A stretch of DNA of 64,000 bases from the NCBI RefSeq assembly GCF_900087055.1, contig NZ_LT575468.1:2235773-2299772 (forward strand), read 5' to 3'. This DNA comes from Plesiomonas shigelloides (GTDB lineage: Bacteria > Pseudomonadota > Gammaproteobacteria > Enterobacterales > CAMTGL01). The notes under the pieces are model-generated. The model saw only the letters and a list, made by a program, of their open reading frames with translations, was not told where the DNA came from and did not search any database. This document shows, piece after piece, positions 57,028 through 64,000 of the stretch; the first letter of the stretch is position 1; each line of letters starts with the position of its first letter. A program made the position numbers and the translations under genes.

Positions 57028-58680
57028 ATGACCAAGATTGTGATTGTCGGCGGTGTCGCCGGTGGCGCTTCCGCAGCAGCCAGAGCTCGCCGGGTCAGTG
57101 AGCAGGCGCAAATCATCATGCTCGAGCGTGGTGAATATATTTCGTTTGCCAACTGTGGGTTGCCTTACCATATCGGCGGCACCATCCCTGAGCGCCAATC
57201 GTTATTGCTGCAAACACCCGAAAGCTTCAAGCGCCGCTTCAATGTGGAAGTGCGCGTGCGCCATGAAGTGATGAGCATTGATCGTGAGGCGAAACAGTTA
57301 ACTGTACGCAACCTGCAAACGGGCGAAACCTATCAAGAAAGCTACGATAAATTGTTGCTCAGCCCAGGCGCGTCGCCTATTCGTCCGCCGATTCCTGGCT
57401 TTAACAACCCTAAAGTGCTGACGCTACGCAATGTTCCGGATATGGACAAAATCATTGCCGCCCTCACCACGCTGTCACGTCAGCATGTGACCGTGGTTGG
57501 GGGAGGGTTTATCGGATTGGAAGTGGCCGAAGCGCTGCGTGAACGCCAGATCCCCGTGACACTGCTGGAGCTGGCACCGCAAGTGATGACCAGTCTGGAC
57601 GAGGACATGGCCGGCTTTCTGCACCAAGATCTGGTCAACCACGGTATTGACCTGCGTCTGCGCACAGGTCTGAGCGCGGTAGAAGAGCAAGGCGATAGCC
57701 TGCTGCTGCAATTATCTGATGGGCAGCGTTTGGAAACCGGTCTGGTGATCGCCGCCATCGGTGTGTCACCGGATACCCAATTAGCCCGCCAAGCAGGGCT
57801 CGAGCTCGGCGCGCGTGGTGGTATTCAGGTCAGCGACACGATGCAGACTTCCGATCCGGATATTTATGCAGTGGGTGATGCGGTGGAAACCCGTCATCTA
57901 GTGACCGGCCAAGCCGGTTTGATCCCTCTGGCCGGTCCGGCCAACCGTCAAGGTCGCATGGCCGCCGACAATATGTTAGGGCACAGCGAGCAATATCGCG
58001 GCACCCAAGGCACGGCCATTTGCAAAATCTTTACCCTCGCCGCCGCCAGTACCGGTTTGAGCGAGAGACTGGCACGCAACAATGGCTTTAACATCGAAGC
58101 GGTGCATGTGCATACCGGCAGTCATGCCGGCTATTATCCCGGCGCACATCCAGTGAGCCTCAAGCTGATTTATGAAGTGCCAAGTGGACGCCTGTTGGGT
58201 GCACAGGCGGTGGGGCGTGATGGGATCGACAAGCGTATCGATGTGCTCGCCGTTGCCTTGCGCGCGGGTATGAGCGTGTATGATTTGCAGCATCTGGAGC
58301 TGACCTACGCACCACCGTTTGGCTCAGCCAAAGACGCCATCAACCAAGCAGCTTTTGTCGCTACCAACCAGCTCAAAGGCGATGTACCGGTTTGCCATCC
58401 TGCCGATATTCTCAACCCAACGGCCGAGCAGTTCCTGTTGGATGTGCGTAATCCGGCCGAGCTGACTAACATTGGGGCGATCCCAGGTGCGATGAATATT
58501 CCGGTTGATGATCTGCGCCAACGCCTGCATGAGCTGCCACAGGACAAAGAGATCTTGGTGATCTGCCAAAGTGGTTTGCGTGGCACCGTTGCTTGCCGCA
58601 TCTTGCAACATCATGGCTTACGTTGCCGTAACTTAAGCGGTGGCTATATTCAATTTGCAGCCGCTACGCGCCGCTTTTAA
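57028..58680 (+). CDS. CoA-disulfide/persulfide reductase with C-terminal rhodanese domain
   Basis: A 550-residue flavoenzyme of the CoADR-rhodanese type, like Npsr of Shewanella, which reduces CoA-persulfide and polysulfide with NADH. FAD-binding GGVAGGASAAARARR starts at residue 8, the redox cysteine is Cys43 (SFANCGLPYHIG), the NADH-binding VVGGGFIGLEVAEALRER lies near residue 160, and the dimer domain follows. The C-terminal rhodanese domain (about 455-550) has its active cysteine at Cys513 (ICQSGLRG). GAGG lies 7-8 bases before the ATG. Two YedE sulfur-transport genes follow on the same strand, so import and reduction of sulfane sulfur are probably linked. Confidence 0.9.
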   Translation: MTKIVIVGGVAGGASAAARARRVSEQAQIIMLERGEYISFANCGLPYHIGGTIPERQSLLLQTPESFKRRFNVEVRVRHEVMSIDREAKQLTVRNLQTGETYQESYDKLLLSPGASPIRPPIPGFNNPKVLTLRNVPDMDKIIAALTTLSRQHVTVVGGGFIGLEVAEALRERQIPVTLLELAPQVMTSLDEDMAGFLHQDLVNHGIDLRLRTGLSAVEEQGDSLLLQLSDGQRLETGLVIAAIGVSPDTQLARQAGLELGARGGIQVSDTMQTSDPDIYAVGDAVETRHLVTGQAGLIPLAGPANRQGRMAADNMLGHSEQYRGTQGTAICKIFTLAAASTGLSERLARNNGFNIEAVHVHTGSHAGYYPGAHPVSLKLIYEVPSGRLLGAQAVGRDGIDKRIDVLAVALRAGMSVYDLQHLELTYAPPFGSAKDAINQAAFVATNQLKGDVPVCHPADILNPTAEQFLLDVRNPAELTNIGAIPGAMNIPVDDLRQRLHELPQDKEILVICQSGLRGTVACRILQHHGLRCRNLSGGYIQFAAATRRF

Positions 58681-58847
58681 GCCGTGTGAAACGTTAAACC
58701 ACGTAAAGCGTTAAGCCGCGTGAAAAGTATGGTGCCAACCGCACCAGAGGTGCGCCTTACATCCCTTGCCAGTCAGCATAATCCACTGGCGAGGGATAAA
58801 CGTAACAGCCACCTACGAATAACGACGCTACTAACAAGGATATAAGT

Positions 58848-59285
58848 ATGCTTTCTGAGAGCTTTACTTTTGCTAGTGCCCTGCTAGGACTCGCGGGCGG
58901 CGCGATGATCGGCTTATCAGCACTGCTGCTGCTCAAAGGTGCAGGCCGGATCGCGGGGATCAGTGGGATCCTGAACGGCCTTTTGCATCCCGATAAAAAC
59001 TGGTTGTGGCGCGCCCTGTTTATTGTCGGCATGGTCGCCGGTGGGGGCTACACCGCCAAGCTGATGGGGATCACCTTAGGTGCAACGTTAAGCGCATCGT
59101 GGCCACTGCTGATCATCGCCGGTTTTCTGGTCGGTTTTGGTGCACGCTTAGGCAATGGCTGTACCAGCGGCCACGGGATCTGCGGCATGGGACGCCTCTC
59201 AGTACGCTCCATCATCGCCACCAGCACCTTTATGCTGACCGGTTTTATCACTGTGTATCTGTTAAAGCATGTATTTGGCGGTTAA
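58848..59285 (+). CDS. YeeE/YedE family sulfur-transport protein, first half
   Basis: A 145-residue membrane protein with four helices of the YeeE/YedE family (thiosulfate or sulfane-sulfur import). The key motif is GNGCTSGHGICGMGRLS, with Cys105 and Cys112, placed as in YeeE where cysteines relay thiosulfate. Full-length YeeE is about 350 residues; here the function is split over two small genes, a known arrangement. An AAGGA site lies about 7 bases upstream. The next gene, 24 bases on, is the other half. Confidence 0.9.
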   Translation: MLSESFTFASALLGLAGGAMIGLSALLLLKGAGRIAGISGILNGLLHPDKNWLWRALFIVGMVAGGGYTAKLMGITLGATLSASWPLLIIAGFLVGFGARLGNGCTSGHGICGMGRLSVRSIIATSTFMLTGFITVYLLKHVFGG

Positions 59286-59309
59286 TCCGGCCGGATTTAA
59301 GGAGATATC

Positions 59310-59720
59310 ATGCGTTATCTGTTCAGCCTGTTATGTGGCCTGTTGTTTGGCAGCGGACTGACTGTTTCCGGAATGAATGAGCCGGCACGGGTACAGGGCT
59401 TTTTAGACTTGGCCGGACCGTGGGACCCAACACTGGCCTTCGTGATGGGCGGCGCGTTAGTGGTGTTCGGTATCGGTTATTTCCGGTGGGTGAAAAGCTG
59501 TCCACAAGCACTGTGTGGCGATCCCATTCCGCCCGTTCCGGCTAAAAAGTTGGATGTAAAATTGATTGGCGGCGCTGCGGTATTCGGTATTGGTTGGGGA
59601 CTGGCAGGGATCTGCCCAGGACCGGCCATCACCTTATTGGCCGCGCCCTCGCTTGGCGTATTGTTATTTGTCGCAGCTATGCTGATAGGCTTGTGGGTTG
59701 GCGACTGGATGGCGCGTTGA
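59310..59720 (+). CDS. YeeE/YedE family sulfur-transport protein, second half (DUF6691)
   Basis: A 136-residue membrane protein with four helices, the partner half of the YedE transporter. It begins with LCGLLFGSGLTVSGMNEPAR, typical of this half, and holds the conserved cysteine in GWGLAGICPGPAITLL (Cys102). AAGGAG lies about 6 bases upstream. It is last in the reductase-YedE-YedE cluster and is followed by a terminator. Together the two halves should form one YeeE-like channel; the substrate, thiosulfate or another sulfane sulfur compound, is inferred. Confidence 0.9.
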   Translation: MRYLFSLLCGLLFGSGLTVSGMNEPARVQGFLDLAGPWDPTLAFVMGGALVVFGIGYFRWVKSCPQALCGDPIPPVPAKKLDVKLIGGAAVFGIGWGLAGICPGPAITLLAAPSLGVLLFVAAMLIGLWVGDWMAR

Positions 59721-59774
59721 TCATCGCCCACAACGCAGGTCAACACCGTCTTTGACTGTAAGCTAACAAGACAA

Positions 59775-59820
59775 AGAGGCGCAGATACCCGAACACTGGA
59801 TATCTGCGCTTCTTTTTATA
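59775..59820 (+). terminator. Terminator downstream of the YedE pair
   Basis: Stem GCGCAGATA / TATCTGCGC (59779-59787 and 59801-59809) with a 13-base loop, followed by TTCTTTTTAT. It ends the persulfide cluster. Confidence 0.8.
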
Positions 59821-59920
59821 TTGAGCTTTATATTAAGCTATTCTATCGGGCGACTTTATGAGCAAAAAATCTTTATGAGCAAAAAAGCACGGCCAAAAAT
59901 CAGCGCACACCACATACAAA

Positions 59921-61675
59921 TCATGCAACCGACATTGACGTCCCCGTTTGTTGTAACGTCCACATCTGGGTGTAGCGGCCATTACGCGCCAACAGCGCCT
60001 CATGGGTACCCTGCTCGACAATCCGGCCACGGTGCAACACTACAATCTGACTGGCTTCCACAATAGTCGACAAACGGTGGGCAATCACCACTAGGGTGGT
60101 ATGTTTCCGCACCACAGCCAGCGCGGTTTGAATTGCCTGCTCAGTACCGGAGTCAATATTGGCCGTCGCCTCATCGAGGATCAGAATCTTCGGTTGCTGT
60201 ACCAATACCCGCGCCAGCGCCAGCAACTGTTTTTGCCCCACCGACAGATTGTTGCCCTGCTCGCCCAGCAAGGTATCCAGTCCTGCATTCATGGCGCGAA
60301 CCACGCCATCGAGCTGCACCTGCTCCAGTACCTCCCAAATCAGGCTATCGCTCACTTCGCGCCCCAAGGTGACGTTATCACGTACCGAGGCGGCCAACAC
60401 CACCGGATCTTGCTGCACCATCGCGATATCGCGCCGCAGCACGTCATGGGATAACTGAGCAATCGGCTGTCCACCTAAGGCAATTTGCCCCTGCGCGACA
60501 GGGTAATAGCCCATCAGCAAGCTGGCTAAGGTACTTTTACCGCTGCCAGTATGACCGACCAAGGCCACAAAATCGCCATCCGGCACCTGCAACGAGATCT
60601 GCTGCAACACCGGTTCATTCGGCTTATAACCGAAAGAGACATCCTCAATGGCGATACGCCCGTCCGGCAGCGGTTGCGCATGCTCACCGTAGTGCTGCGC
60701 TGGAGCGTCCATCAACGAGAAAATCCGCTCACCCGCTACAATTGATTGCTGCAACATGGATTGCTGTGAGGTCAGCTCAATCAGCGGCTCATTCATGCGC
60801 CCCAAATAGCTGATAAACGCATACAGTACGCCAACCCCCACACTGCCGGCTGCTGAAAAGCCAAACACCATCAGGAGGCCGCTCAGAATACAGGCAGAAA
60901 TCAGGCTTAACAGTGGGCGCAATAACACCGCATCCAGACGCAAAGCCTGCATACGCGAGCGATAGTGGGCATGACTTTGCGCCGCCAGTTTTTCACCCAT
61001 GCGCGCTTCTTGTCGCATTTGCTGGATCACATGGATCCCGCTGATGGTTTCGTTAAAGCCATCATTGATCCCCGCTAACCGTTCCCGCACCGCACGCACC
61101 ACCGGAATACTGCGCTTTTGATACACCGCCATCACGGTCAACACCACAGGGAACATCACTGAGGCCACCAGCGCCATCTTCCAGTTCAGCGAGAACATCG
61201 CCACCAACATGACGCTGATCAGCGCGATATTGCGCAGCAATGTCACCAACACCGTAACGTACAGATCTTTAATCACCTCGGTGTCATTGGTCACTTTCGA
61301 GATCAATTGCCCGACCGGCTGAGTATCAAATACGGCCAGCGGCTGCATGACTGCGGCATTAAACACATCACACCGAATATCCTGCACCACTTTCAACGCT
61401 ACTTTGTTAAAGCGCAGAGATTGAAAATAGTGCAGCGTCCCCGCCGCCACTTGCAGCAATAAAAACGCCACCAATAAGCTTAAAACCGGCCATAGGGGTA
61501 AACGTCCAGCCGCCAAAAAATGATCAATGAAATAGCTGACCAACAGCGGCCCACCGACTTCCGCCGCAGACGCTAACCACAGCATCGCGGTCGCCAGAAT
61601 AAAATCGCGGCGATAAGGCTGACCATAGCCTAATAAACGCTTGAGAGTCGGCCACTGTTCGGAACGATTTAACAT
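59921..61675 (-). CDS. mdlB: ABC exporter subunit MdlB
   Basis: MdlB, 584 residues, is half of a heterodimeric multidrug-type ABC exporter. Six membrane helices fill the first 310 residues, then a nucleotide-binding domain with Walker [10 protein letters not shown], the Q-loop, a signature of NLSVGQKQL (LSVGQ instead of LSGGQ, as in E. coli MdlB) and Walker [35 protein letters not shown] is typical of MdlB. The start overlaps the mdlA stop by seven bases. The transported substrate is unknown. Confidence 0.95.
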   Translation of the reverse strand: MLNRSEQWPTLKRLLGYGQPYRRDFILATAMLWLASAAEVGGPLLVSYFIDHFLAAGRLPLWPVLSLLVAFLLLQVAAGTLHYFQSLRFNKVALKVVQDIRCDVFNAAVMQPLAVFDTQPVGQLISKVTNDTEVIKDLYVTVLVTLLRNIALISVMLVAMFSLNWKMALVASVMFPVVLTVMAVYQKRSIPVVRAVRERLAGINDGFNETISGIHVIQQMRQEARMGEKLAAQSHAHYRSRMQALRLDAVLLRPLLSLISACILSGLLMVFGFSAAGSVGVGVLYAFISYLGRMNEPLIELTSQQSMLQQSIVAGERIFSLMDAPAQHYGEHAQPLPDGRIAIEDVSFGYKPNEPVLQQISLQVPDGDFVALVGHTGSGKSTLASLLMGYYPVAQGQIALGGQPIAQLSHDVLRRDIAMVQQDPVVLAASVRDNVTLGREVSDSLIWEVLEQVQLDGVVRAMNAGLDTLLGEQGNNLSVGQKQLLALARVLVQQPKILILDEATANIDSGTEQAIQTALAVVRKHTTLVVIAHRLSTIVEASQIVVLHRGRIVEQGTHEALLARNGRYTQMWTLQQTGTSMSVA

Positions 61676-63438
61676 ACCACGTCTTCCTCATCGTCCCGCT
61701 CCAGCGCTTGTTCTAGTTGCTGATAACGGTACATCTCCTGATACCATCCTGACTGCTGACTGAGCGCCGCATGGGTGCCACGCTGCGCAACCTGACCTTG
61801 TTGCAACACCACAATCTCGTCGGCTTCTGCCAAGGCGGAAAGACGATGCGCAGTAACCAACAAGGTACGCCCTTGGCGCCATTGCCGCAGATTATGCAAA
61901 ATGCGGTGCTCGGTTTGGCCATCAACGGCAGACAGCGCATCATCCAAAATCAAGATCTCAGCTTCCAGTAACAAGGCGCGTGCAATGGCGATACGCTGCT
62001 TCTGTCCGCCCGAGAGCATCACCCCACGCTCCCCCACCGGCGTATCATAGCCCTGTGGTAAACGCTCAATATCTTCCGCCACACAGGCCAATTCGGCGAC
62101 ATAGCGAATTTGCTCCATACTGGCTTGCGGACGCCCAAACGCGATATTTTCCGCAATCGAAGCGGAAAACAAAAAGGGAGTTTGACTCACCACCGCCAGC
62201 CGTTCACGCCACGCGTGCAACTTTAGATCGGCTAACGAAAGCTGGTGAAAGCAAATAGTACCTTGTTCATCGGTCAACGCGAATTGACGCTGGATCAAGG
62301 CCAGCAACGTACTTTTTCCCGAGCCAGTCGCGCCACAAATCCCCAGCATCTGGCCCGGTTTGACTTGCAGCTGCACCGCTTGCAGCGCGGGGTGCTTGCC
62401 TTCCGGATACGCAAAGCGCTGGACGTTAACATCCAGCACACCGCGCTCGGCAGGCAGATCCAGATGGCCATCCGGCACATCCGGCTCTTCGGCCAAGAGC
62501 GCCTGAACCCGCACATACGCCGCACTGCCACGCTCAACAATATTGAACATCCACGCCATCGCCAACATCGGCCAAATCATCAAGCCCAGATACATGATGA
62601 AGCTGGTCAACTGACCCAACGTCATGCTGCCATGCACTACCATCCAGCTACCGCCGCCTACCGCCAGCAGGTTGGCCATCGCGATAGCCACATAGATAGT
62701 CGGGTCAAACTTCGCATCGACTTTGGCCACCGACATATTGCGCTGATTCGCATCGGCAGCCGCCTGCGCAAAATGTCCTTGCTGGCGTTTTTCTAAGCCA
62801 AATGCTTTCACCATCCGAATACTGGTCAGGGTTTCTTGCACCGTGTTATTCAAACTGGAAAACGCGGCTTGCGCATGACGGAACCGATGATGCAGCTGAT
62901 CGCCATAGCCTTTGATAAACCACGCCATAATCGGCATCGGTAGCAACGCCAGTAACGTCAATTGCCAACTGAGCTGAGTGCTCATGATGAACAGCACCGC
63001 CAATCCCTGCACCATGGAGTCGACCAGCGTCAGCACCCCTTCCCCCGCGGCAAACACCACGCGATCGATATCATTGGTGGAGCGCGCCATCAGATCGCCA
63101 GTACGGTGACGCAGATAAAAACGGCTGTGTTGACGACTGAGCTGCTGATAAATCGACTGGCGCAGCTCTACCGCCAACCGGTAAGAAGCACCAAAAAGTA
63201 ACACTCGCCACACCACCCGCAGGCCGTATACCAACACGGCACAGCCTAGCAGCAGAGCAATCCAACGCAGCAGATGCGCAGCATCCATCTGCTGTTTATC
63301 AATACCGTCGACAATCCGCCCGACAATGGTTGGCGGCAATAATTCGAGCAACGCGATAGAAACCAGTAGCCCGATGGCCCCAGCATAACGTCGCCACTGC
63401 TGACGAAAAAACCAGCTCAGTTGCCTGAACAATCCCAC
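61669..63438 (-). CDS. mdlA: ABC exporter subunit MdlA
   Basis: MdlA, 589 residues, is the partner half-transporter of MdlB. Its membrane domain has [20 protein letters not shown], a typical coupling-helix stretch; the nucleotide-binding domain has Walker [10 protein letters not shown], signature [14 protein letters not shown], Walker [14 protein letters not shown] (Asp-Asp rather than Asp-Glu, so this site may be weak in ATP hydrolysis, as in E. coli MdlA). It starts with GTG behind AAAGGA at 6-base spacing. A Fur-like site lies about 85-105 bases upstream. In E. coli decR precedes mdlA; here a different gene is divergent. Confidence 0.95.
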   Translation of the reverse strand: MGLFRQLSWFFRQQWRRYAGAIGLLVSIALLELLPPTIVGRIVDGIDKQQMDAAHLLRWIALLLGCAVLVYGLRVVWRVLLFGASYRLAVELRQSIYQQLSRQHSRFYLRHRTGDLMARSTNDIDRVVFAAGEGVLTLVDSMVQGLAVLFIMSTQLSWQLTLLALLPMPIMAWFIKGYGDQLHHRFRHAQAAFSSLNNTVQETLTSIRMVKAFGLEKRQQGHFAQAAADANQRNMSVAKVDAKFDPTIYVAIAMANLLAVGGGSWMVVHGSMTLGQLTSFIMYLGLMIWPMLAMAWMFNIVERGSAAYVRVQALLAEEPDVPDGHLDLPAERGVLDVNVQRFAYPEGKHPALQAVQLQVKPGQMLGICGATGSGKSTLLALIQRQFALTDEQGTICFHQLSLADLKLHAWRERLAVVSQTPFLFSASIAENIAFGRPQASMEQIRYVAELACVAEDIERLPQGYDTPVGERGVMLSGGQKQRIAIARALLLEAEILILDDALSAVDGQTEHRILHNLRQWRQGRTLLVTAHRLSALAEADEIVVLQQGQVAQRGTHAALSQQSGWYQEMYRYQQLEQALERDDEEDVVC

Positions 63439-63523
63439 ACGACATCCTTTATTTTTTTCACATCAGAAATCAATACGTTAATATATGTATTGTCGAGAGC
63501 CGGATAGCATATAACAGCCACAA

Positions 63524-63544
63524 TGAAATGATAACCATTTTCAT
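63524..63544. promoter_or_regulatory. Candidate Fur box
   Basis: The stretch AATGATAACCATTTTC (63527-63542) matches the Fur consensus core AATGATAATCATTATC at 14 of 16 bases. It is in the divergent region between mdlA and the exonuclease-like gene, so either or both could respond to iron. Confidence 0.6.
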
Positions 63545-63653
63545 TTAAAATCAGGGCGGCGAGTTATGTGTTTGCGTAAAAACGCAGCATCCTGCGTCTC
63601 CGGCACTTCGGGTTCCGGCCTTCCATTGTATGCAAAACAGAGTGGATCACACC

Positions 63654-64000
63654 ATGAGCGCACCATCAAGTTGCTACCTTGCCATCGCCCTGCAGGTTTC
63701 CTGCCACGAGCAGGATTTCTCCTGTGAAATTGATAATGAAATCATTGAATTGATGGCAAAGATTGTGACGCCTGAAGGACAATCCACTGCATCTTTCCAT
63801 GCCCTCATCCAGCCTAAACTGGAGCCGGAGCTTAGCGAAGAGTGTATACAGCACTCCGGCCTGAGTCAGCAGCAGATTGACGATGCGGACACCTTTCCCG
63901 ATGTCATGCAGCAATTGATGCACTGGCTGGCAGATTATCCGGTGAGTGGCTGGATGAGCTGGGGAAAAACCGATGCTGTGCTGCTGAGCGCCGACTGCGC
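63654..64000 (+). CDS. Exonuclease-like protein (DEDDh/ERI-1-type fold), lacks first catalytic motif, cut by window edge
   Basis: The first 115 codons are visible. DNEIIELMAKIVTPEGQ, then FHALIQPKLEPELSEECIQH and SGLSQQQIDDADTFPDV follow the ERI-1/KapD type 3'-5' exonuclease pattern closely. At the first catalytic motif, where DxE (as in DLEATC or DFECTC) is expected, this protein has ALQVSC, so both acidic residues are missing. The later motif around SWGKTDAV keeps one Asp. It is probably a non-catalytic member, or one that uses other residues. The ATG at 63654 has GGA about 8 bases upstream. The C-terminal half lies outside the window. A Fur box stands about 110 bases upstream. Confidence 0.75.
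   Translation, partial: MSAPSSCYLAIALQVSCHEQDFSCEIDNEIIELMAKIVTPEGQSTASFHALIQPKLEPELSEECIQHSGLSQQQIDDADTFPDVMQQLMHWLADYPVSGWMSWGKTDAVLLSADC

Overview
The window reads as chromosome from a gammaproteobacterium close to the Enterobacterales. Almost every gene sits on a conserved block known from E. coli: tig-clpP-clpX-lon-hupB-ppiD-ybaV-queC; gsk-hemH-adk-htpG-recR-ybaB-dnaX-apt; ybaN, priC, rsmS, mscK; glnK-amtB; ffs; tesB; mdlA-mdlB. The order is partly rearranged, and several genes are not typical of Enterobacteriaceae: a rhombosortase, a two-gene YedE sulfur transporter with a CoA-disulfide/persulfide reductase, and a Cds1-type cysteine desulfhydrase. The mix fits Plesiomonas or a near relative; that assignment is inference from gene content. 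No tRNA, rRNA, CRISPR array, prophage or insertion sequence was seen.

Layout. 1-7.4 kb: start of a thiolase, decR divergent from a cysteine desulfhydrase, ydiK, queC, an aldehyde dehydrogenase and a rhombosortase. 7.4-16.5 kb: the protein-quality-control block ybaV, ppiD, hupB, lon, clpX, clpP, tig, all on the minus strand. As given, lon carries a one-base deletion that splits it into two reading frames. 16.9-29.7 kb: an L,D-transpeptidase, a DAACS carboxylate/amino-acid symporter, gsk, hemH, adk, htpG, recR, ybaB, dnaX (with a programmed -1 frameshift signal) and apt. 30-41.5 kb: a di/tripeptide permease, ybaN with a 37-residue membrane ORF just upstream, an outer-membrane porin, dinG, priC, a 128-bp palindromic intergenic repeat, a GlsB/YeaQ-type membrane protein, rsmS and mscK.

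41.9-54.2 kb: lysP, glnK-amtB behind a sigma-54 promoter, an unrecognised 107-residue protein, the sulfate uptake cluster sbp-cysTWA-cbl, a second YkuD protein, and an unusual proline-rich outer-membrane protein with an autotransporter barrel. 54.7-64 kb: 4.5S RNA, an unknown membrane protein, tesB, the persulfide-reductase/YedE cluster, the exporter pair mdlA-mdlB, and a Fur-box intergenic region leading into a DEDDh-type exonuclease-like gene that lacks the first catalytic motif and runs off the right edge.

Three separate loci deal with sulfur: cysteine breakdown (decR/desulfhydrase), sulfate import (sbp-cysTWA-cbl), and persulfide or thiosulfate handling (reductase-rhodanese plus YedE pair). 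Most transcription units end in clear intrinsic terminators. lon and htpG both carry recognisable sigma-32 heat-shock promoters. The least ordinary items are the lon frameshift, the proline-rich barrel protein, the small ORF next to ybaN, the degenerate exonuclease, and the divergent DecR/Cds1 pair with an Lrp-type operator.
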